NCBI GenBank assembly: GCA_964608915.1
Contig: CAZSQA010000005.1
Span: 163,785 to 227,784 of the forward strand
Length of the DNA stretch: 64,000 nucleotides
Direction: 5' to 3'
Origin: QWQI01 sp964608915
Lineage (GTDB): Bacteria; Planctomycetota; Planctomycetia; Isosphaerales; Isosphaeraceae
Of the stretch, positions 22,073 to 32,800 are shown piece by piece. Position 1 is the first letter of the stretch. Every line of letters begins with the position of its first letter. The notes beneath the pieces are model-generated. The model was not told the DNA's origin. It saw only the letters and a list, made by a program, of their open reading frames with translations, and did no database searches. The position numbers were made by a program, and so were the translations under genes.

Positions 22073-24685
22073 TTAGCTTTTCGGCCCGCGTCTGATGGAG
22101 GGGCCCGCCACGGCCACCCAGGGATCTTCCGGCCAGTGATGTTTCGGATACCGGCCCCGCAAGTCCTTGCGCACCTGAGGGTAAGTATTGTTCCAGAAAC
22201 TCTCGAGGTCGAGCGTGCGCTGCACGGGCCTCTGATTTGGTGCCAGGATCTCCAGCAGCAGCGGCACCCGGCCTAAAGCGATTCGAGGCGTCGACTTCCA
22301 ACCGAAAAAGTCCTGCACCCGGCCCGCGATGCACGGATGCCCCGAAGAATCTTCGTAATCGATACGCGAAGTGCGTCCGTTCGGGAGAACGATCGACTCC
22401 GGGAGTTCCTCTGCGACGAGCCGCGTGGCCTCAGCCGGCAGCGTGGCCTGAACCCAGCTCAGGGCCGACCGGTGGCGCAGCTGCTCACGGCTCACGCAGC
22501 CGGAAGACCAGCCACGTGCCGCTTCCGCCCAGTCGGGCTCTTCGGGCCAGTCTTTTTCGGTCATCAGCCCGCGAAGCAGGCGATATCGGGAAAGCCATTG
22601 TGTCACTTCAGGCACCACTCGAATGGCGGCCTCGGCCTCGCCGGCCACCCAGGTGGCGAATGCCTCTCGCGATTCCTCTGCGGTCGCCGGCGTATCGCCT
22701 TCGGAAATGACCAGCTTGTGGAGCATTTTGCGGATCGTGCAGCGAGCCTTGCCGGTATCTTCGTCGAACCGGACGAGACGCTGAGAGACGATTCGCCCGG
22801 CCAGCCACGACTCGAGACACTCCCTGCCGATGCCGATCGCCACACGCACGACCGGCTCGGATCCGAACTTCGAAGGGTCTTCGGTTCGCGGGTCGAGCGC
22901 CAGGAAAAACTCCGAATCCCGCTCCTGGCTCGCCGGCGCGACACGCACGCCCATGCCGCGCGCCATAAAGGCCGTTGTCGCGCCCCTGCGTGATCGTCGG
23001 CAAACTCTGTCCGAAAAGCCGCTGAGCAGAAGATATGCCAGCCGGGCCTCATCGTCGACGATCGCTTCGAAAGCGCGGGTTCGCTCTTCGGAATCCACGT
23101 CGGCAGCGTCCCTTGCAGAGATGTTCGAGACGATTCTTTCCAGTTGGTCGGCCACCTGGCGGACTCGGCTGAGCGCGACCAGGTCAACCCCGGGGCCATG
23201 AGCCGGAATGTCGCCCCGCAGCATGTCGATTCGCAGGAGGATATCGGATTTGACGCCGTGCCGGTTCGCCAATGCACGCGCGGCGTCGTCGGCAAGAAAA
23301 TCCCGTTCGGAAATCAGGGCCGCGATCAGCGCGCCGTCCCGCGGGCAGCCCAGCCTGCGGGCCTCGATCAGCACACGGCCGAGCCGCGGATGAACCGGCA
23401 GCTTCGCGATCGCGCGGCCCATGGGTGTCAGCCGTGAGCCGGTGGAGTCGACGGCGCCAAGTTGCCTGAGCGTCTCATTCGCGGCCGCCAGCCTTTCCGG
23501 TGGCGGGGGATCGATCCATTCCACAGCGGCCGGGTCAGACCACCCCCAGGCCAGGCTGTCCAGGAGCATGGCCGTAAGGTCCAGCCGCTGGATTTCAGGC
23601 TTGTCGAACGGTTCCAGGGTTTCCTGCGGCGACCACATCCGCACGCAGCGGCCGGGGCCCGTTCGCCCGGCCCGGCCGGCTCTCTGCCGGGCGGAGGCTT
23701 CGCTTACCCGGCACGTCCTGAGCGTATCGAAGCCGTCGGCGTCGTCGAACCCGGCCTGACGCACCAGGCCGCTGTCGATCACGCAGGAAATGCCTTCGAT
23801 CGTCAGCGAAGTTTCCGCGACATTCGTGCTGAGGACGATCCTCCGCCTCGGCCCGGGGGCCAGCACGCGCATCTGCTCTTCGAGCGGCAGTGAACCATGC
23901 AGCACGCGCACGTCGATCTCACCGGGCACTCGCGAGCCGAGCCTGGTGCGGATGTGGCTCTCGGTTTCGCGAATCTCTCGCTGGCCAGGCAGGAAAATGA
24001 GGATATCGCCCGCCGGATCGCTCGCAAGGATATGTTCGACCTCTTGGCCGATCCGTGCCGGCAGGGCAAGCTGTGCCGAAGACCTTGAATATTCCACGGA
24101 AACTGGCCATGTGCGGCCCGGCACGTCGATCACGGGGCAATCGCCCAGATACGACGCGATACGAGCCGCGTCGATCGTGGCCGACATGACGACGATCGAA
24201 AGGTCTGGCCGGAGGGCCGTCTGGGTTTCCCGCAACAGCACCAGCGCCAAGTCGGCATCGAGGCTTCGCTCATGAAACTCGTCGAGCACGACGGCGTCGC
24301 ACCCGGAAAGCTCCGGGTCGGCCAGCAGCCGTCGTGTCAGGATTCCCTCCGTCACGACATGAAGTCGCGTTTCCCGGCTGGTTCGATTCTCGAACCGAAC
24401 CTGGAAGCCGACGGTTCCGCCCAGCTTCCAGCCCTGTTCATGCGCGATCCAGCCCGCCGCCGACCTGGCCGCGGCCCGGCGGGGCTGAAGCATCACGGCG
24501 TGACTGCCTGGCTTGACGATCGCCGGATCGCCGATCAGGGCAGGCGGCACGCGGCTGGTCTTGCCGGCCCCCGGCTCGGCGACGATCACGACGGCCCGAT
24601 GCGTGACGAGAGCCTCGCGCACGGCGGCGAGCCGATCATCGACAGGCAGGTGGGGCAAGGGTTTGGTGCGAACCGGCTCGCTCAT
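22073..24685 (-). CDS. hrpB: ATP-dependent helicase HrpB
   Basis: An 870-residue DEAH-box helicase of the HrpB group. Motifs in order: Walker A AEPGAGKTSRVP (about 36-47), DEFH box VVLDEFHERSLDADLAL (about 134), motif III MSATIDAARIA (about 165), motif VI QRAGRAGRTGPG (about 335). The HrpB-specific C-terminal region ends in YPKHHWPEDP. The cellular role of HrpB is not settled; RNA remodelling is assumed. It is the last gene of a minus-strand run, 18 bp after the TPR protein, which in turn follows ribBA. Confidence 0.95.
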   Translation of the reverse strand: MSEPVRTKPLPHLPVDDRLAAVREALVTHRAVVIVAEPGAGKTSRVPPALIGDPAIVKPGSHAVMLQPRRAAARSAAGWIAHEQGWKLGGTVGFQVRFENRTSRETRLHVVTEGILTRRLLADPELSGCDAVVLDEFHERSLDADLALVLLRETQTALRPDLSIVVMSATIDAARIASYLGDCPVIDVPGRTWPVSVEYSRSSAQLALPARIGQEVEHILASDPAGDILIFLPGQREIRETESHIRTRLGSRVPGEIDVRVLHGSLPLEEQMRVLAPGPRRRIVLSTNVAETSLTIEGISCVIDSGLVRQAGFDDADGFDTLRTCRVSEASARQRAGRAGRTGPGRCVRMWSPQETLEPFDKPEIQRLDLTAMLLDSLAWGWSDPAAVEWIDPPPPERLAAANETLRQLGAVDSTGSRLTPMGRAIAKLPVHPRLGRVLIEARRLGCPRDGALIAALISERDFLADDAARALANRHGVKSDILLRIDMLRGDIPAHGPGVDLVALSRVRQVADQLERIVSNISARDAADVDSEERTRAFEAIVDDEARLAYLLLSGFSDRVCRRSRRGATTAFMARGMGVRVAPASQERDSEFFLALDPRTEDPSKFGSEPVVRVAIGIGRECLESWLAGRIVSQRLVRFDEDTGKARCTIRKMLHKLVISEGDTPATAEESREAFATWVAGEAEAAIRVVPEVTQWLSRYRLLRGLMTEKDWPEEPDWAEAARGWSSGCVSREQLRHRSALSWVQATLPAEATRLVAEELPESIVLPNGRTSRIDYEDSSGHPCIAGRVQDFFGWKSTPRIALGRVPLLLEILAPNQRPVQRTLDLESFWNNTYPQVRKDLRGRYPKHHWPEDPWVAVAGPSIRRGPKS

Positions 24686-24703
24686 GAATGTCGTTCGGGC
24701 GGA

Positions 24704-25486
24704 TCAGGGGCGTCGCAGTTGCCGTTCGAGCGATTCGATCGCATCGATCGCGGCCGTATTGTGCGGCTGAATGCGGGCGAGCATGCGGAAAGCCTCGATC
24801 GCCTGCTTCGGCTGGTCGGCCCGCAGATAGCACTGGGCCATGCCGGAGATGGCGCCGTAATGATAAGGGTTCATCTCGATCACCTTGCGGCAGTCGGCGG
24901 CACTTTTTTCCCAATCGCCCCGACTGAAATGGATGATCGCCCGCTGGTTCCAGGCCTCGGCGAACCGGGGTGCCTTGTCGATCAGCAGATTAACGCGGCT
25001 CATGGCTTCGTCGAGCTTCTCTTCGCTGAGCAGGTTGCGAACGGTCGTCAACGCCTGATTGTTTTCGGGCGTATCGGCCCTGGACCAGATGCCCCAAAGT
25101 GCGTTTTCGGCGAAGCTTCGGACGACCGGGTCGTCGTCCTTCATCCGCTCGCCCACGGGGGTATTGGAGCTTGCTCCGCCGACGAGCCCCAGCGAAAGAA
25201 CCGCCGCCCGGCGCGCATCTGTATCGGAAGAATCGAGCAGGCGAATGAGCGTGCCTTCGGTATATCGGGCCAGCACGTTCTGCAGAAACGCTTCGGCGTC
25301 CTTCGTTTCGATGAACGCATTATAATACCGCACCAGGACTGGCGACACTTCGGTCTCTCCCTTGTCGATCAGGGGCAGGCGGCGGCCGTCGGCGGCCCGG
25401 GTATCGGAATGTGCGCCCGCGATCGCGGCGACCAGAACGAGCGTCGAAAGCCATCTTGCCAGCGGTTTTTCGGTCGTCGTTCGCAT
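24704..25486 (-). CDS. Exported HEAT/TPR-repeat protein
   Basis: A 260-residue protein with an N-terminal signal peptide (hydrophobic core LSTLVLVAAIAGA, cleavage near TRAADG). Residues about 70-125 resemble HEAT-type helical repeats (DARRAAVLSLGLVG, DPVVRSFAENALWGIW). Residues 135-255 contain three tetratricopeptide repeats (FAEAWNQRAIIHFSRGDWEKS, YHYGAISGMAQCYLRADQPK). Such proteins scaffold complexes; the partner is unknown. It lies between ribBA and hrpB with gaps of 37 and 18 bp, so probably in one transcript. A common function with its neighbours is not evident. Confidence 0.8.
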   Translation of the reverse strand: MRTTTEKPLARWLSTLVLVAAIAGAHSDTRAADGRRLPLIDKGETEVSPVLVRYYNAFIETKDAEAFLQNVLARYTEGTLIRLLDSSDTDARRAAVLSLGLVGGASSNTPVGERMKDDDPVVRSFAENALWGIWSRADTPENNQALTTVRNLLSEEKLDEAMSRVNLLIDKAPRFAEAWNQRAIIHFSRGDWEKSAADCRKVIEMNPYHYGAISGMAQCYLRADQPKQAIEAFRMLARIQPHNTAAIDAIESLERQLRRP

Positions 25487-25523
25487 GGGGAGAGATTCCC
25501 GTCGCCGGGGTGTCGGGGTCGGA

Positions 25524-26750
25524 TCAAATGACTTCAGGCAGCTTGTGCCCCAGTTTGTCGCGTTTGGCGGAAAGGTAGCGCGAGCGGTGCTCTTCGTGCT
25601 CGGCGATGATCGGCACCTGGTCGACGACCTCCAGCCCGAAGCCCGCGATCACGAAGGCATCCACCTTCTTCGGATTGTTCGTCAGGAGCCGAACCTTCTT
25701 CAGGCCAAGATCTTCGAGAATCTGCAGCCCGATGCCGTAATCGCGCAGGTCGGCCCGGTACCCGAGCGCGGCGTTCGCCTCGACCGTGTCCAGCCCCTCG
25801 TCCTGAAGCGCGTAGGCACGCAGTTTTTCGATCAACCCGATCCCGCGACCTTCCTGCGGCAGATAGATCAGGGCCCCAGCGCCTTCGCGACGCATCATCT
25901 CCAGGGCGATATGGAGCTGGTCGCCGCAATCGCATCGCAGGCTCGAAAGCAGGTCGCCGGTGAAACAACTGGAGTGCAGCCGCACGAGCGGCGCCTCGGT
26001 CGAGCCCAGATCACCCAGCACCAGGGCCACCGGCTGATTCGTCGGTTCGTGGTCGACCGTGTAGCCGTAAACCCTTCCAGGGCCGTATTTTGTCGGCAAA
26101 TCGGCTTCGGCGGCCCTGTGCACGAGCCGTTCACGCCTCTTGCGGTATTTGATCAACCCTTCGATCGTCACCATCGGCAGGTGGAATTCTTCGGAAAGCT
26201 GCCGCAACCGCGTGCGGCTGGCGACGCCGATGCCGTCCAATATTTCGCACAGAATGCCGGCCGGGGCCAGCCCCGCCATGCGGGCGAGGTCCACGGTAGC
26301 TTCGGTATGACCGGCACGGCGCAGCACGCCGCCCTCTTTGGCGACGAGCGGGAAAAGGTGCCCGGGGCGGACGAGTTCCTCGGGCCGGGTCTTCGGGTCG
26401 ATGATCGACCGGATCGTGCGGGCACGTTCCTCGGCACTGATCCCGGTGCGACATGAGACGTGGTCGACCGGCACGGTAAACGGCGTGCGATAAGGCGCGG
26501 TGTTCGACGACGGTTCGACCATCGGACGAAGTTGCAGCCGGGCCGCGAGTTCAGGCATCACGGGCATGCAAAGCTGGCCGCGGCCGTGCGTGATCATGAA
26601 TTCGACGACTTCGGGCGTGACCTTCTCGGCGGCGGCGATGAAATCGCCTTCGTTTTCGCGATCCTCGTCGTCGACGACGATCACGATACGCCCCTCGGCC
26701 AGCGCCTTAAGGGCATCTTCCACGCGTGAATAGTCCGAATCGGTCGGCAT
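25524..26750 (-). CDS. ribBA: Bifunctional 3,4-dihydroxy-2-butanone 4-phosphate synthase / GTP cyclohydrolase II
   Basis: Catalyses both entry reactions of riboflavin synthesis. The start is the ATG at 26750, which has GGAG six bases upstream; a TTG four codons earlier is less likely. It encodes 408 residues. The RibB half (about 1-205) has DDEDRENEGD, HGRGQLCMP and the H-T-E-A loop that bind ribulose 5-phosphate and Mg2+. The RibA half (about 206-408) has the zinc site CFTGDLLSSLRCDCGDQ, then PQEGRGIGL and LTNNPKKVDA. First gene of the run ribBA - TPR protein - hrpB. No FMN riboswitch was recognised upstream; only 124 bp separate it from the divergent thioredoxin-type gene. Confidence 0.97.
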   Translation of the reverse strand: MPTDSDYSRVEDALKALAEGRIVIVVDDEDRENEGDFIAAAEKVTPEVVEFMITHGRGQLCMPVMPELAARLQLRPMVEPSSNTAPYRTPFTVPVDHVSCRTGISAEERARTIRSIIDPKTRPEELVRPGHLFPLVAKEGGVLRRAGHTEATVDLARMAGLAPAGILCEILDGIGVASRTRLRQLSEEFHLPMVTIEGLIKYRKRRERLVHRAAEADLPTKYGPGRVYGYTVDHEPTNQPVALVLGDLGSTEAPLVRLHSSCFTGDLLSSLRCDCGDQLHIALEMMRREGAGALIYLPQEGRGIGLIEKLRAYALQDEGLDTVEANAALGYRADLRDYGIGLQILEDLGLKKVRLLTNNPKKVDAFVIAGFGLEVVDQVPIIAEHEEHRSRYLSAKRDKLGHKLPEVI

Positions 26751-26874
26751 GCCGGTCTCCAAACCTCAGAACCCCGCTCTGGGAATCCTCGTTCCGTTAT
26801 CCTATTCTATACGTGCGGGAAATTGCAGACCCTACATTCCGCCGATTCGATCCGTCGAAAGCCTGGAGCGTCCC

Positions 26875-28137
26875 ATGCGAACCGAATTTGCCCAAGTTCC
26901 GATTTACGTTTCGGCGGTGGCCGCACTGGCTCTGGTCAGCTTCGGCTTCGGTTCTCGGGCCGATGCACAGGATGCCGGAGAGCTGCTCGGATCGGTCGTC
27001 AAAACCTACGCCGAACTCAAAGCTTACGGCGATCAGGGGCAAGTCGGCATCTACGACGCGGATGGCAAGGCTGTCGACCAGGTGAACGCCCGCATGCTTT
27101 TCGCCCGGCCCGACAAGCTGAGAGTCGAAACCGACGAAATCCGCGTGGCGATCGACAAGGGCCAGACCACCACCGTGATCGATTCGCTGAGAGCCTCCCA
27201 GACCGAAAAATCGCCCGTGATGCCCGACGCCGACACACTGCTGGTCGGCCCTCTGGGCGCATCGCTGCTGGGCTCGCCCCTGGGGCACCCGCAAACCATT
27301 CTGCTGCATTTGCTTCTGGATAAATCACCTGCAGGCTGGCTGACCCGCGAAGGCAATCTGAAAGCCGAGCCGGACGAAACCTGGAACGGCCGTAAATGGC
27401 AAAGGCTGACGATTGACCGCCCCCTGCGCCCGGACTGGCGGCTCTGGATCGACGCCGAAACCCGGCTGATCGGCCGAATCGACGTTCTTCCCCCTGACCC
27501 GGCACGCACCGCCATCACCGTGCGCTGGGTGTCAGGCGAAATTTCGAAGACCGTGCCATCGCCCGAAGCCTGGAAGCTCGACATACCGAAGGATTACGGC
27601 TCCATCGACCTCAAGGTGGAAGGCTTTCGCAAGGAGGCCGTCGAAAAGCGGAAAAAGCCTGAATCGCAACTCGTCGGCAAGCCGATTCCCGATTTCCCGA
27701 TGGAAATCGTCGCCGCCGACGGCAAGACCCGCCAGGCACGCATCTCCGACTTCAAAGGCAAGCCGCTCGTGATCGACGTCTGGGCCACCTGGTGCGGGCC
27801 ATGCCGCGTTTCCCTGCCGGAACTTACCAAAACGCTACTGACGCTGGACGATAAGAGCCAAGTGACGACGATCCTGCTTTCGATCGACCAGCAGCCCGAC
27901 GACGGCAAAGATCTGGCCGAATTCGTTCGCAAAAGCCTGGACCGCCTGGGCGTCAACACCGCCACGCTGCCCCGGACTTCGCTCGCCCTGGACCGCGAAT
28001 CCGCCGCCGCGAAAAGCCTGAACACCGAAGCGATCCCGATGACCGTCATGGTCGATTCGAAGGGCATCGTTCGCAAGGTGCACATCGGAGTCACCCCGGG
28101 GGCGACCCTGCGAAAGGACATCGCCGAGCTGAAATGA
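26875..28137 (+). CDS. Exported protein with LolA-like N-terminal domain and C-terminal thioredoxin domain
   Basis: The start is the ATG at 26875 with GGAG upstream; it encodes 420 residues. A signal peptide (VPIYVSAVAALALVSFGF, cleavage near ADAQD) leads to a domain of about residues 30-250 resembling the LolA-like/DUF2092 fold (LLGSVVKTYAELKAY, ARMLFARPDKLRVET). A redoxin domain follows (about 268-420) with the active site WATWCGPCRVSLPEL (about 303) and IPMTVMVDSKGIV with the cis-proline. It probably reduces or oxidises disulfides on the outer face of the membrane. The fusion could couple lipid or lipoprotein binding to redox chemistry, which is inference. Divergent from ribBA; convergent with the next gene. 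Confidence 0.85.
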   Translation: MRTEFAQVPIYVSAVAALALVSFGFGSRADAQDAGELLGSVVKTYAELKAYGDQGQVGIYDADGKAVDQVNARMLFARPDKLRVETDEIRVAIDKGQTTTVIDSLRASQTEKSPVMPDADTLLVGPLGASLLGSPLGHPQTILLHLLLDKSPAGWLTREGNLKAEPDETWNGRKWQRLTIDRPLRPDWRLWIDAETRLIGRIDVLPPDPARTAITVRWVSGEISKTVPSPEAWKLDIPKDYGSIDLKVEGFRKEAVEKRKKPESQLVGKPIPDFPMEIVAADGKTRQARISDFKGKPLVIDVWATWCGPCRVSLPELTKTLLTLDDKSQVTTILLSIDQQPDDGKDLAEFVRKSLDRLGVNTATLPRTSLALDRESAAAKSLNTEAIPMTVMVDSKGIVRKVHIGVTPGATLRKDIAELK

Positions 28138-28151
28138 ACCCCGGGCGAACG

Positions 28152-28709
28152 CTATAACGCTTCCGAATCGTTCCACATCGGTACGAACCGGTGGAAATCG
28201 CCGGCCCAGATGTCGATCAGTTCGCCCAGTTCAGGCATGTCACGCGGCAGCCCCTCGGCCATCATCGAAGCCATCGCATGCTGGCCAAGATTGATCCGCA
28301 CGATCGCCGCCGGAACGACCCGCGTGCCCGTCCAGTGCCCCAGAGCCGCCTTGAATCGCTCTTCGTCTTCGCCCCGGATCGGTTCGGGCGTCAGTTGCAC
28401 GGCCGTCATCAGCACGGCGCCGGGCCGGCGTGACTTCCACGGCGGGTGCAGGCCGTTGATGGCCTTGCCGATGCGTTCCACCCAGGCCTTCAGGCCGACC
28501 GCGTCGGACATCAGATCGACCGGATGACGCGTGATCGCCACCACGGCCAGACCACGGCCGAATACCGGCAAGCGACTGAGACGCACCGGCTTCGTGGCAT
28601 AGCCAAGAACCTCCAGCGGCGGCTCGGTATAGACTTCGCCCGGGTCGGGGCTCCACGAATGAGCCTTTTGCCAGCCGCTCCAGGTCGCGAGAAAATCGTC
28701 TTCGGTCAT
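28152..28709 (-). CDS. Conserved hypothetical protein
   Basis: A 185-residue protein with no recognised domain, signal peptide or membrane segment. It is rich in Trp and Pro, with recognisable blocks GRGLAVVAITRHPVDLMSD and VPAAIVRINLGQHAMASMM that look like beta-strand/helix units. It is acidic at the C-terminus. It follows the alpha/beta hydrolase gene by 64 bp on the same strand, with a hairpin (28740-28759) in the gap, and abuts the thioredoxin gene tail to tail. Function unknown. Confidence 0.65.
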   Translation of the reverse strand: MTEDDFLATWSGWQKAHSWSPDPGEVYTEPPLEVLGYATKPVRLSRLPVFGRGLAVVAITRHPVDLMSDAVGLKAWVERIGKAINGLHPPWKSRRPGAVLMTAVQLTPEPIRGEDEERFKAALGHWTGTRVVPAAIVRINLGQHAMASMMAEGLPRDMPELGELIDIWAGDFHRFVPMWNDSEAL

Positions 28710-28739
28710 GGCTGCCTGGTGATGGTTTCGATCGGCCAG

Positions 28740-28759
28740 GGGCGACTTCGGAGTCGCCC
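28740..28759 (-). terminator. Hairpin between hydrolase and hypothetical gene
   Basis: A perfect 8-bp stem GGGCGACT/AGTCGCCC with a 4-nt loop lies just after the hydrolase stop. There is no T tract, so it may be an attenuator or an mRNA-stabilising hairpin, not a full terminator. Confidence 0.5.
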
Positions 28760-28773
28760 TCAGCCCATTCGCG

Positions 28774-29811
28774 TCAATGAAGTTCGCCGATCAGCGTCAT
28801 CAGCGATTCCGTCGGTTGCCGATACGGTTCGACCGGCTCGGCCGGATAGCTCACGATCACCCTTACCCCCAGCGGCTTCGCCTTTTCTTCCAGCATCTTG
28901 CCCAGAAGCGGCGAGTGGGTCGGGTCGGTCTGGGGCTCGCCCTTCACGACCTTCTTGTCTCCATTGTAAAGCAGAATCATTGGCGGGTCGTCCCTGCTGA
29001 TGTGTTCGATCGGCGAATATTCGCGAATCCACGCCAGCACTTTTTCCCGACCGTCATAAAACCGCTGGAATTCCTCAGAGCCGCCCTTGTCCTTGCGGAA
29101 ACCGAACGCGTGACCACCATAGGCCATGTTCGGCATCCATTCGCGATTCACTTTCGGGTCGAGGCCCGTCTGTGCGCCCGAGACGACCACGCCCGCCAGC
29201 CGCGAGCTTTCCCGGGCGACCGGGTCCTTCGAATCTGCCTGGGCCATGTCGTCGTGCATCGCCAGCCACAGCGATGAACACGCCCCGGCCGATCCGCCAT
29301 GGGCCACGATGCGGGTTTTGTCGATATTCCATTCCTTCGCCTTCGACCGCACGAACTGAAGAGCCCGGCGGGCATCCTCCAGCGGCCACTTCACAGGCGG
29401 CTCGACACCATTGGCCTGAGCATCCGGCACCATGCGATATTGCACCGCCACGACCGAAATGCCGTTTTTCAGGAGCTTTGCGATATCCAGCGAATTCTGC
29501 ACACCCGATTTGTCGCCATTGACCCAGCCCCCGCCGTGAATGAACAGAACGACCGGCGTCGGCTTGTCCGAAGGGGCCTTGAAGAAGTCGACGACCTGCC
29601 GGGCGTGCGTACCATAGGGCACGTCGGCCTCAGTCGCCGCGACGACCGGCCGCTTGGGCACGGCGGCCTTCTTCTTCGCGGCGGCTTTTTCTTTCGCCTG
29701 TGCTTTTTCCTGAGCCTTCACGGCCGGAGCCGCCTGGCCGTAAGTCGCTGGCATCGTGCCGGATAGCAGCAACGAAGCGGCGATCAGGCCAAACAGGTTA
29801 TGCGTTCGCAT
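28774..29811 (-). CDS. Exported alpha/beta hydrolase (carboxylesterase-like)
   Basis: The start is the ATG at 29811, which opens a signal peptide (LFGLIAASLLLSGTMPATYGQA); an upstream in-frame start would add 15 residues. It encodes 345 residues. An Ala/Lys-rich linker (about 35-55) leads to the hydrolase fold: oxyanion HGGGW (about 92), nucleophile elbow GGSAGA (about 180), and a late acidic/His region ILLYNGDKKVVKGEPQTDPTHSPLL. This resembles BD-FAE/esterase-lipase enzymes that release acyl groups from plant polysaccharides. It sits 51 bp behind the large CxxCH protein on the same strand. Substrate unknown. Confidence 0.88.
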   Translation of the reverse strand: MRTHNLFGLIAASLLLSGTMPATYGQAAPAVKAQEKAQAKEKAAAKKKAAVPKRPVVAATEADVPYGTHARQVVDFFKAPSDKPTPVVLFIHGGGWVNGDKSGVQNSLDIAKLLKNGISVVAVQYRMVPDAQANGVEPPVKWPLEDARRALQFVRSKAKEWNIDKTRIVAHGGSAGACSSLWLAMHDDMAQADSKDPVARESSRLAGVVVSGAQTGLDPKVNREWMPNMAYGGHAFGFRKDKGGSEEFQRFYDGREKVLAWIREYSPIEHISRDDPPMILLYNGDKKVVKGEPQTDPTHSPLLGKMLEEKAKPLGVRVIVSYPAEPVEPYRQPTESLMTLIGELH

Positions 29812-29862
29812 CGTGGTTCTCACTCCGCTGGTTCTCGAATCGATCGGACGGGACACGTTACT

Positions 29863-32800
29863 TCAGGGTTTGGCCGGATCGGACGCCGGCGGGCGGTCGG
29901 CCATCAGATAATGGAGCAGGGCGGTGCGGTCGGCCTGGTTCAGCGCTTCGAACTGCCCCTCCGGCATGATCGACTGCCCAGTCGGTTTTTGTTCGACGAT
30001 GTCGGACCTCAACAGAATCAACGTCTCCGCCGGGGTGACGAGCGCCAGCGTCGAAGAGTCACGCGGCCGCATCAGGCCCGAAAGCACGCGGCCATCCTTC
30101 AGGGCGACCTGCGTCACACGAAAGTCGGGCGGAACGACGGCCGACGGCTCCAGCACGTTTTCCATCAGATAATCGAAATTCTGCCGCTGAGAGCCCGTGA
30201 TGTCCGGGCCAAGTTTGCCGCCCGCCCCGAACAGAGTGTGGCACTGGCCGCACGTCCGGTCATAAACCGTCCGCCCCAGCCGAAGTGACTTTTCGTCAGC
30301 CGTGATGCCGGCCAGCTCAGCCTGGATCGACCGCTTCGCGGCGCGTTTCGTCTCGCTTGTCGTTTCGATTTTGCCCCAGTGCTTTTCCAGCAGGGTCGTC
30401 AGTTCCGCGTCGCCCAGGGCGAGCATCTGCCGCACCTGAAACACCGAGATGTCTTCACCCGGCAGCCGTCCGTCGCCGACCGATTTGAGCAACGCCCGAG
30501 CCCACACCGGGCGGGTCGCCAGGGTGTCGATCACTCGCGGCCGGTCCTGCAAAGCGAAATTCCGATAAGTGCGGATCAACGATTCCGCCACCGCTGGCGA
30601 CGCCGACTTCGCCAGACCATTGAGCGCCTCGACGTTCAGATACCGCACCCCCAGCAGCTTCGAACAGACATCGACCAGATCGTCCGGATTGCGGCGGATC
30701 AGAGTCCGCAGCGCAGCGGCTCTGGTTTTCATCTCCTGCTTGTCATCGAGCGCGATGCGGCGGATCTCGTCGAGCGCCAGACCGTCGCCGAAAATCGCCG
30801 ACAGATTCCGCGTCGAAGCGATTCCGGCACTTGCGGCGAATGTCTTCCACGGTGCCGGTTCGGCGACTTTGTCCCGCCCGGCAAGCCCTTCGGCCAGACC
30901 TTCCACCAGCGATTGCTTCGCTTCCTTCGTGAACGATGCCGCGTTTGCAATAAGCTTGTCGACGGCTGGCGTCGACGTGTCGGCCGTCATTTCGCTGGCG
31001 AGCCGGCGGGCGATCATCCGAACCAGCGACGGCCAGCGGCAATCCCGGGCGATCACCGCAAGGTCCTCAGGCCGTATCTCCGCGATCGGCGAAATTCCGT
31101 ACCAGACCATTAGCACAAGGTTCGTGAAGCCCTCATCTTCCCCCTTCGCCGCCAGCGCCGCCGCGATGCGGGCCCGATCTTCCGCCGCCCCCAGCCGCTG
31201 CAGGCTCGAAGCGATCTGCAGCTTCACCAGAGCTGAGGCTTCGCTCTGTGCCAGTTCGGCAAGGCGGTCGAGGTGTTTCGGGTCGACGTTGCGCGAAGTT
31301 TCGCCCCGCTCGCCCAGGATCGTATCAAGCTCCTGATCGTCCAGCAGCAGCCGCACGCCCCAGGTGCGCACATGCTCGTCAGCGTCATGCGTACAGGCGA
31401 GAGCATCCGCGGCCGTCAGCCGGCCGAGTGCATTGAGTGCCCACAGTGCACGCAGGCGATTGCGTGCGAAGGCTTTCGAAGTCGCCAGCTCCCGCAGCTT
31501 CGGCTCGAATTTCGAATAGCTTTCCGGGCCATTCTGCACGGCCGCCAGAGCCCGACGAAAGACGAAGACGTTGTCGGAGGCCAGGTCCGTCATGAGAGCT
31601 TCCGGCGAGAACGCTCCGGGCGGCGTTCGCGGCATGCCCTGGGCGGAGATCTCGTAAATACGCCCGCTGGACCGGTGCACGCCCGTATTTTCATGGCATT
31701 CTCCGGTGTCGCTCCAGTCGATCACCACGACATTCCCCGCCGGCGTGTGCGCCATGTCGATCCCGCGAAACCACGTATCGCCGAACACGGCGAAGTCCCG
31801 CTCATGGCGTCCCGCAAAGCCCCACGGCGTCAATTCGAGTCGGTCGGCATTGATCCGCCTGCCATGAAAATTGATCGTGAACAACCGGCCGCGATACGCC
31901 TCAGGCCAGGCGGTGCCCTGATAGATCAAGGCCCCCTGGTGCGCGTGACCGCCGCCCAGGTGGTTCGCTGCCCCGTGGCGTGAGCCGATCCAGCCCTTGC
32001 CGGTGTCGTAATGAAAATGATCGGCCGTCTGCTGCATCAGGCCGTAAACGACCGGATTCGGATCGACAGTGTGCAGTCGGTCGAGGTGCGACCCGGCGAC
32101 CAGGTGCCACAGGTGGCCGTTGACGGTGTTGGTGAAGAATGCCTCGCCATGTTCGTCCCAGTCCAGGCCCCAGGGGTTCGTCGTGCCGTGGGCAAGCACT
32201 TCGAACCTGTGCGTGGCCGGATGAAACCGCCAGATACCGCCATGCAGGGGAATACGCTTAGAATCAGCTGTGCCAGGCACTCCGACGGCACTCGGCGACG
32301 ACCCGCCCGCCCGGCCGTAGAGCCAGCCGTCGGGCCCGAACTTCAAGCCGTTGGCGAAGTTGTGGTGGTTCTCCAGTGGCACGACGAAACCGTCGAGCAT
32401 CGGAACCGGCGGTCCGTCGGGAAGGTCGTCGGCGTTACGGTCCGGCACGAAAAGCAGTTGCGGCGGGCAAATCGCCCAGACACCGCCCCGGCCGATCGCG
32501 AATCCGGTCAGGTTATGAAGCTGGTCCGTGAAGACGCTTCTGGCATCGGCTGAACCGTCCGCGTCGCGGTCTTCGAAGATCACCAGCCGGTCTTTCAGGT
32601 TCGGGTCGACCCTCAGGCCACGTTCGGCATAACTGTAATTCTCCGCCACCCAAAGCCGCCCCCGGGCGTCGTATTCCAGGGCGATCGGGTTGCGGACCAT
32701 CGGCTCCGTGGCGAAGAGCTTCGCCTGAAACCCGGCGGGAAGCTCGATCATTCGAACCGCCTCGGCCCCGCTGACAGGCTGTTCCTTCGTTTGCTCGCTG

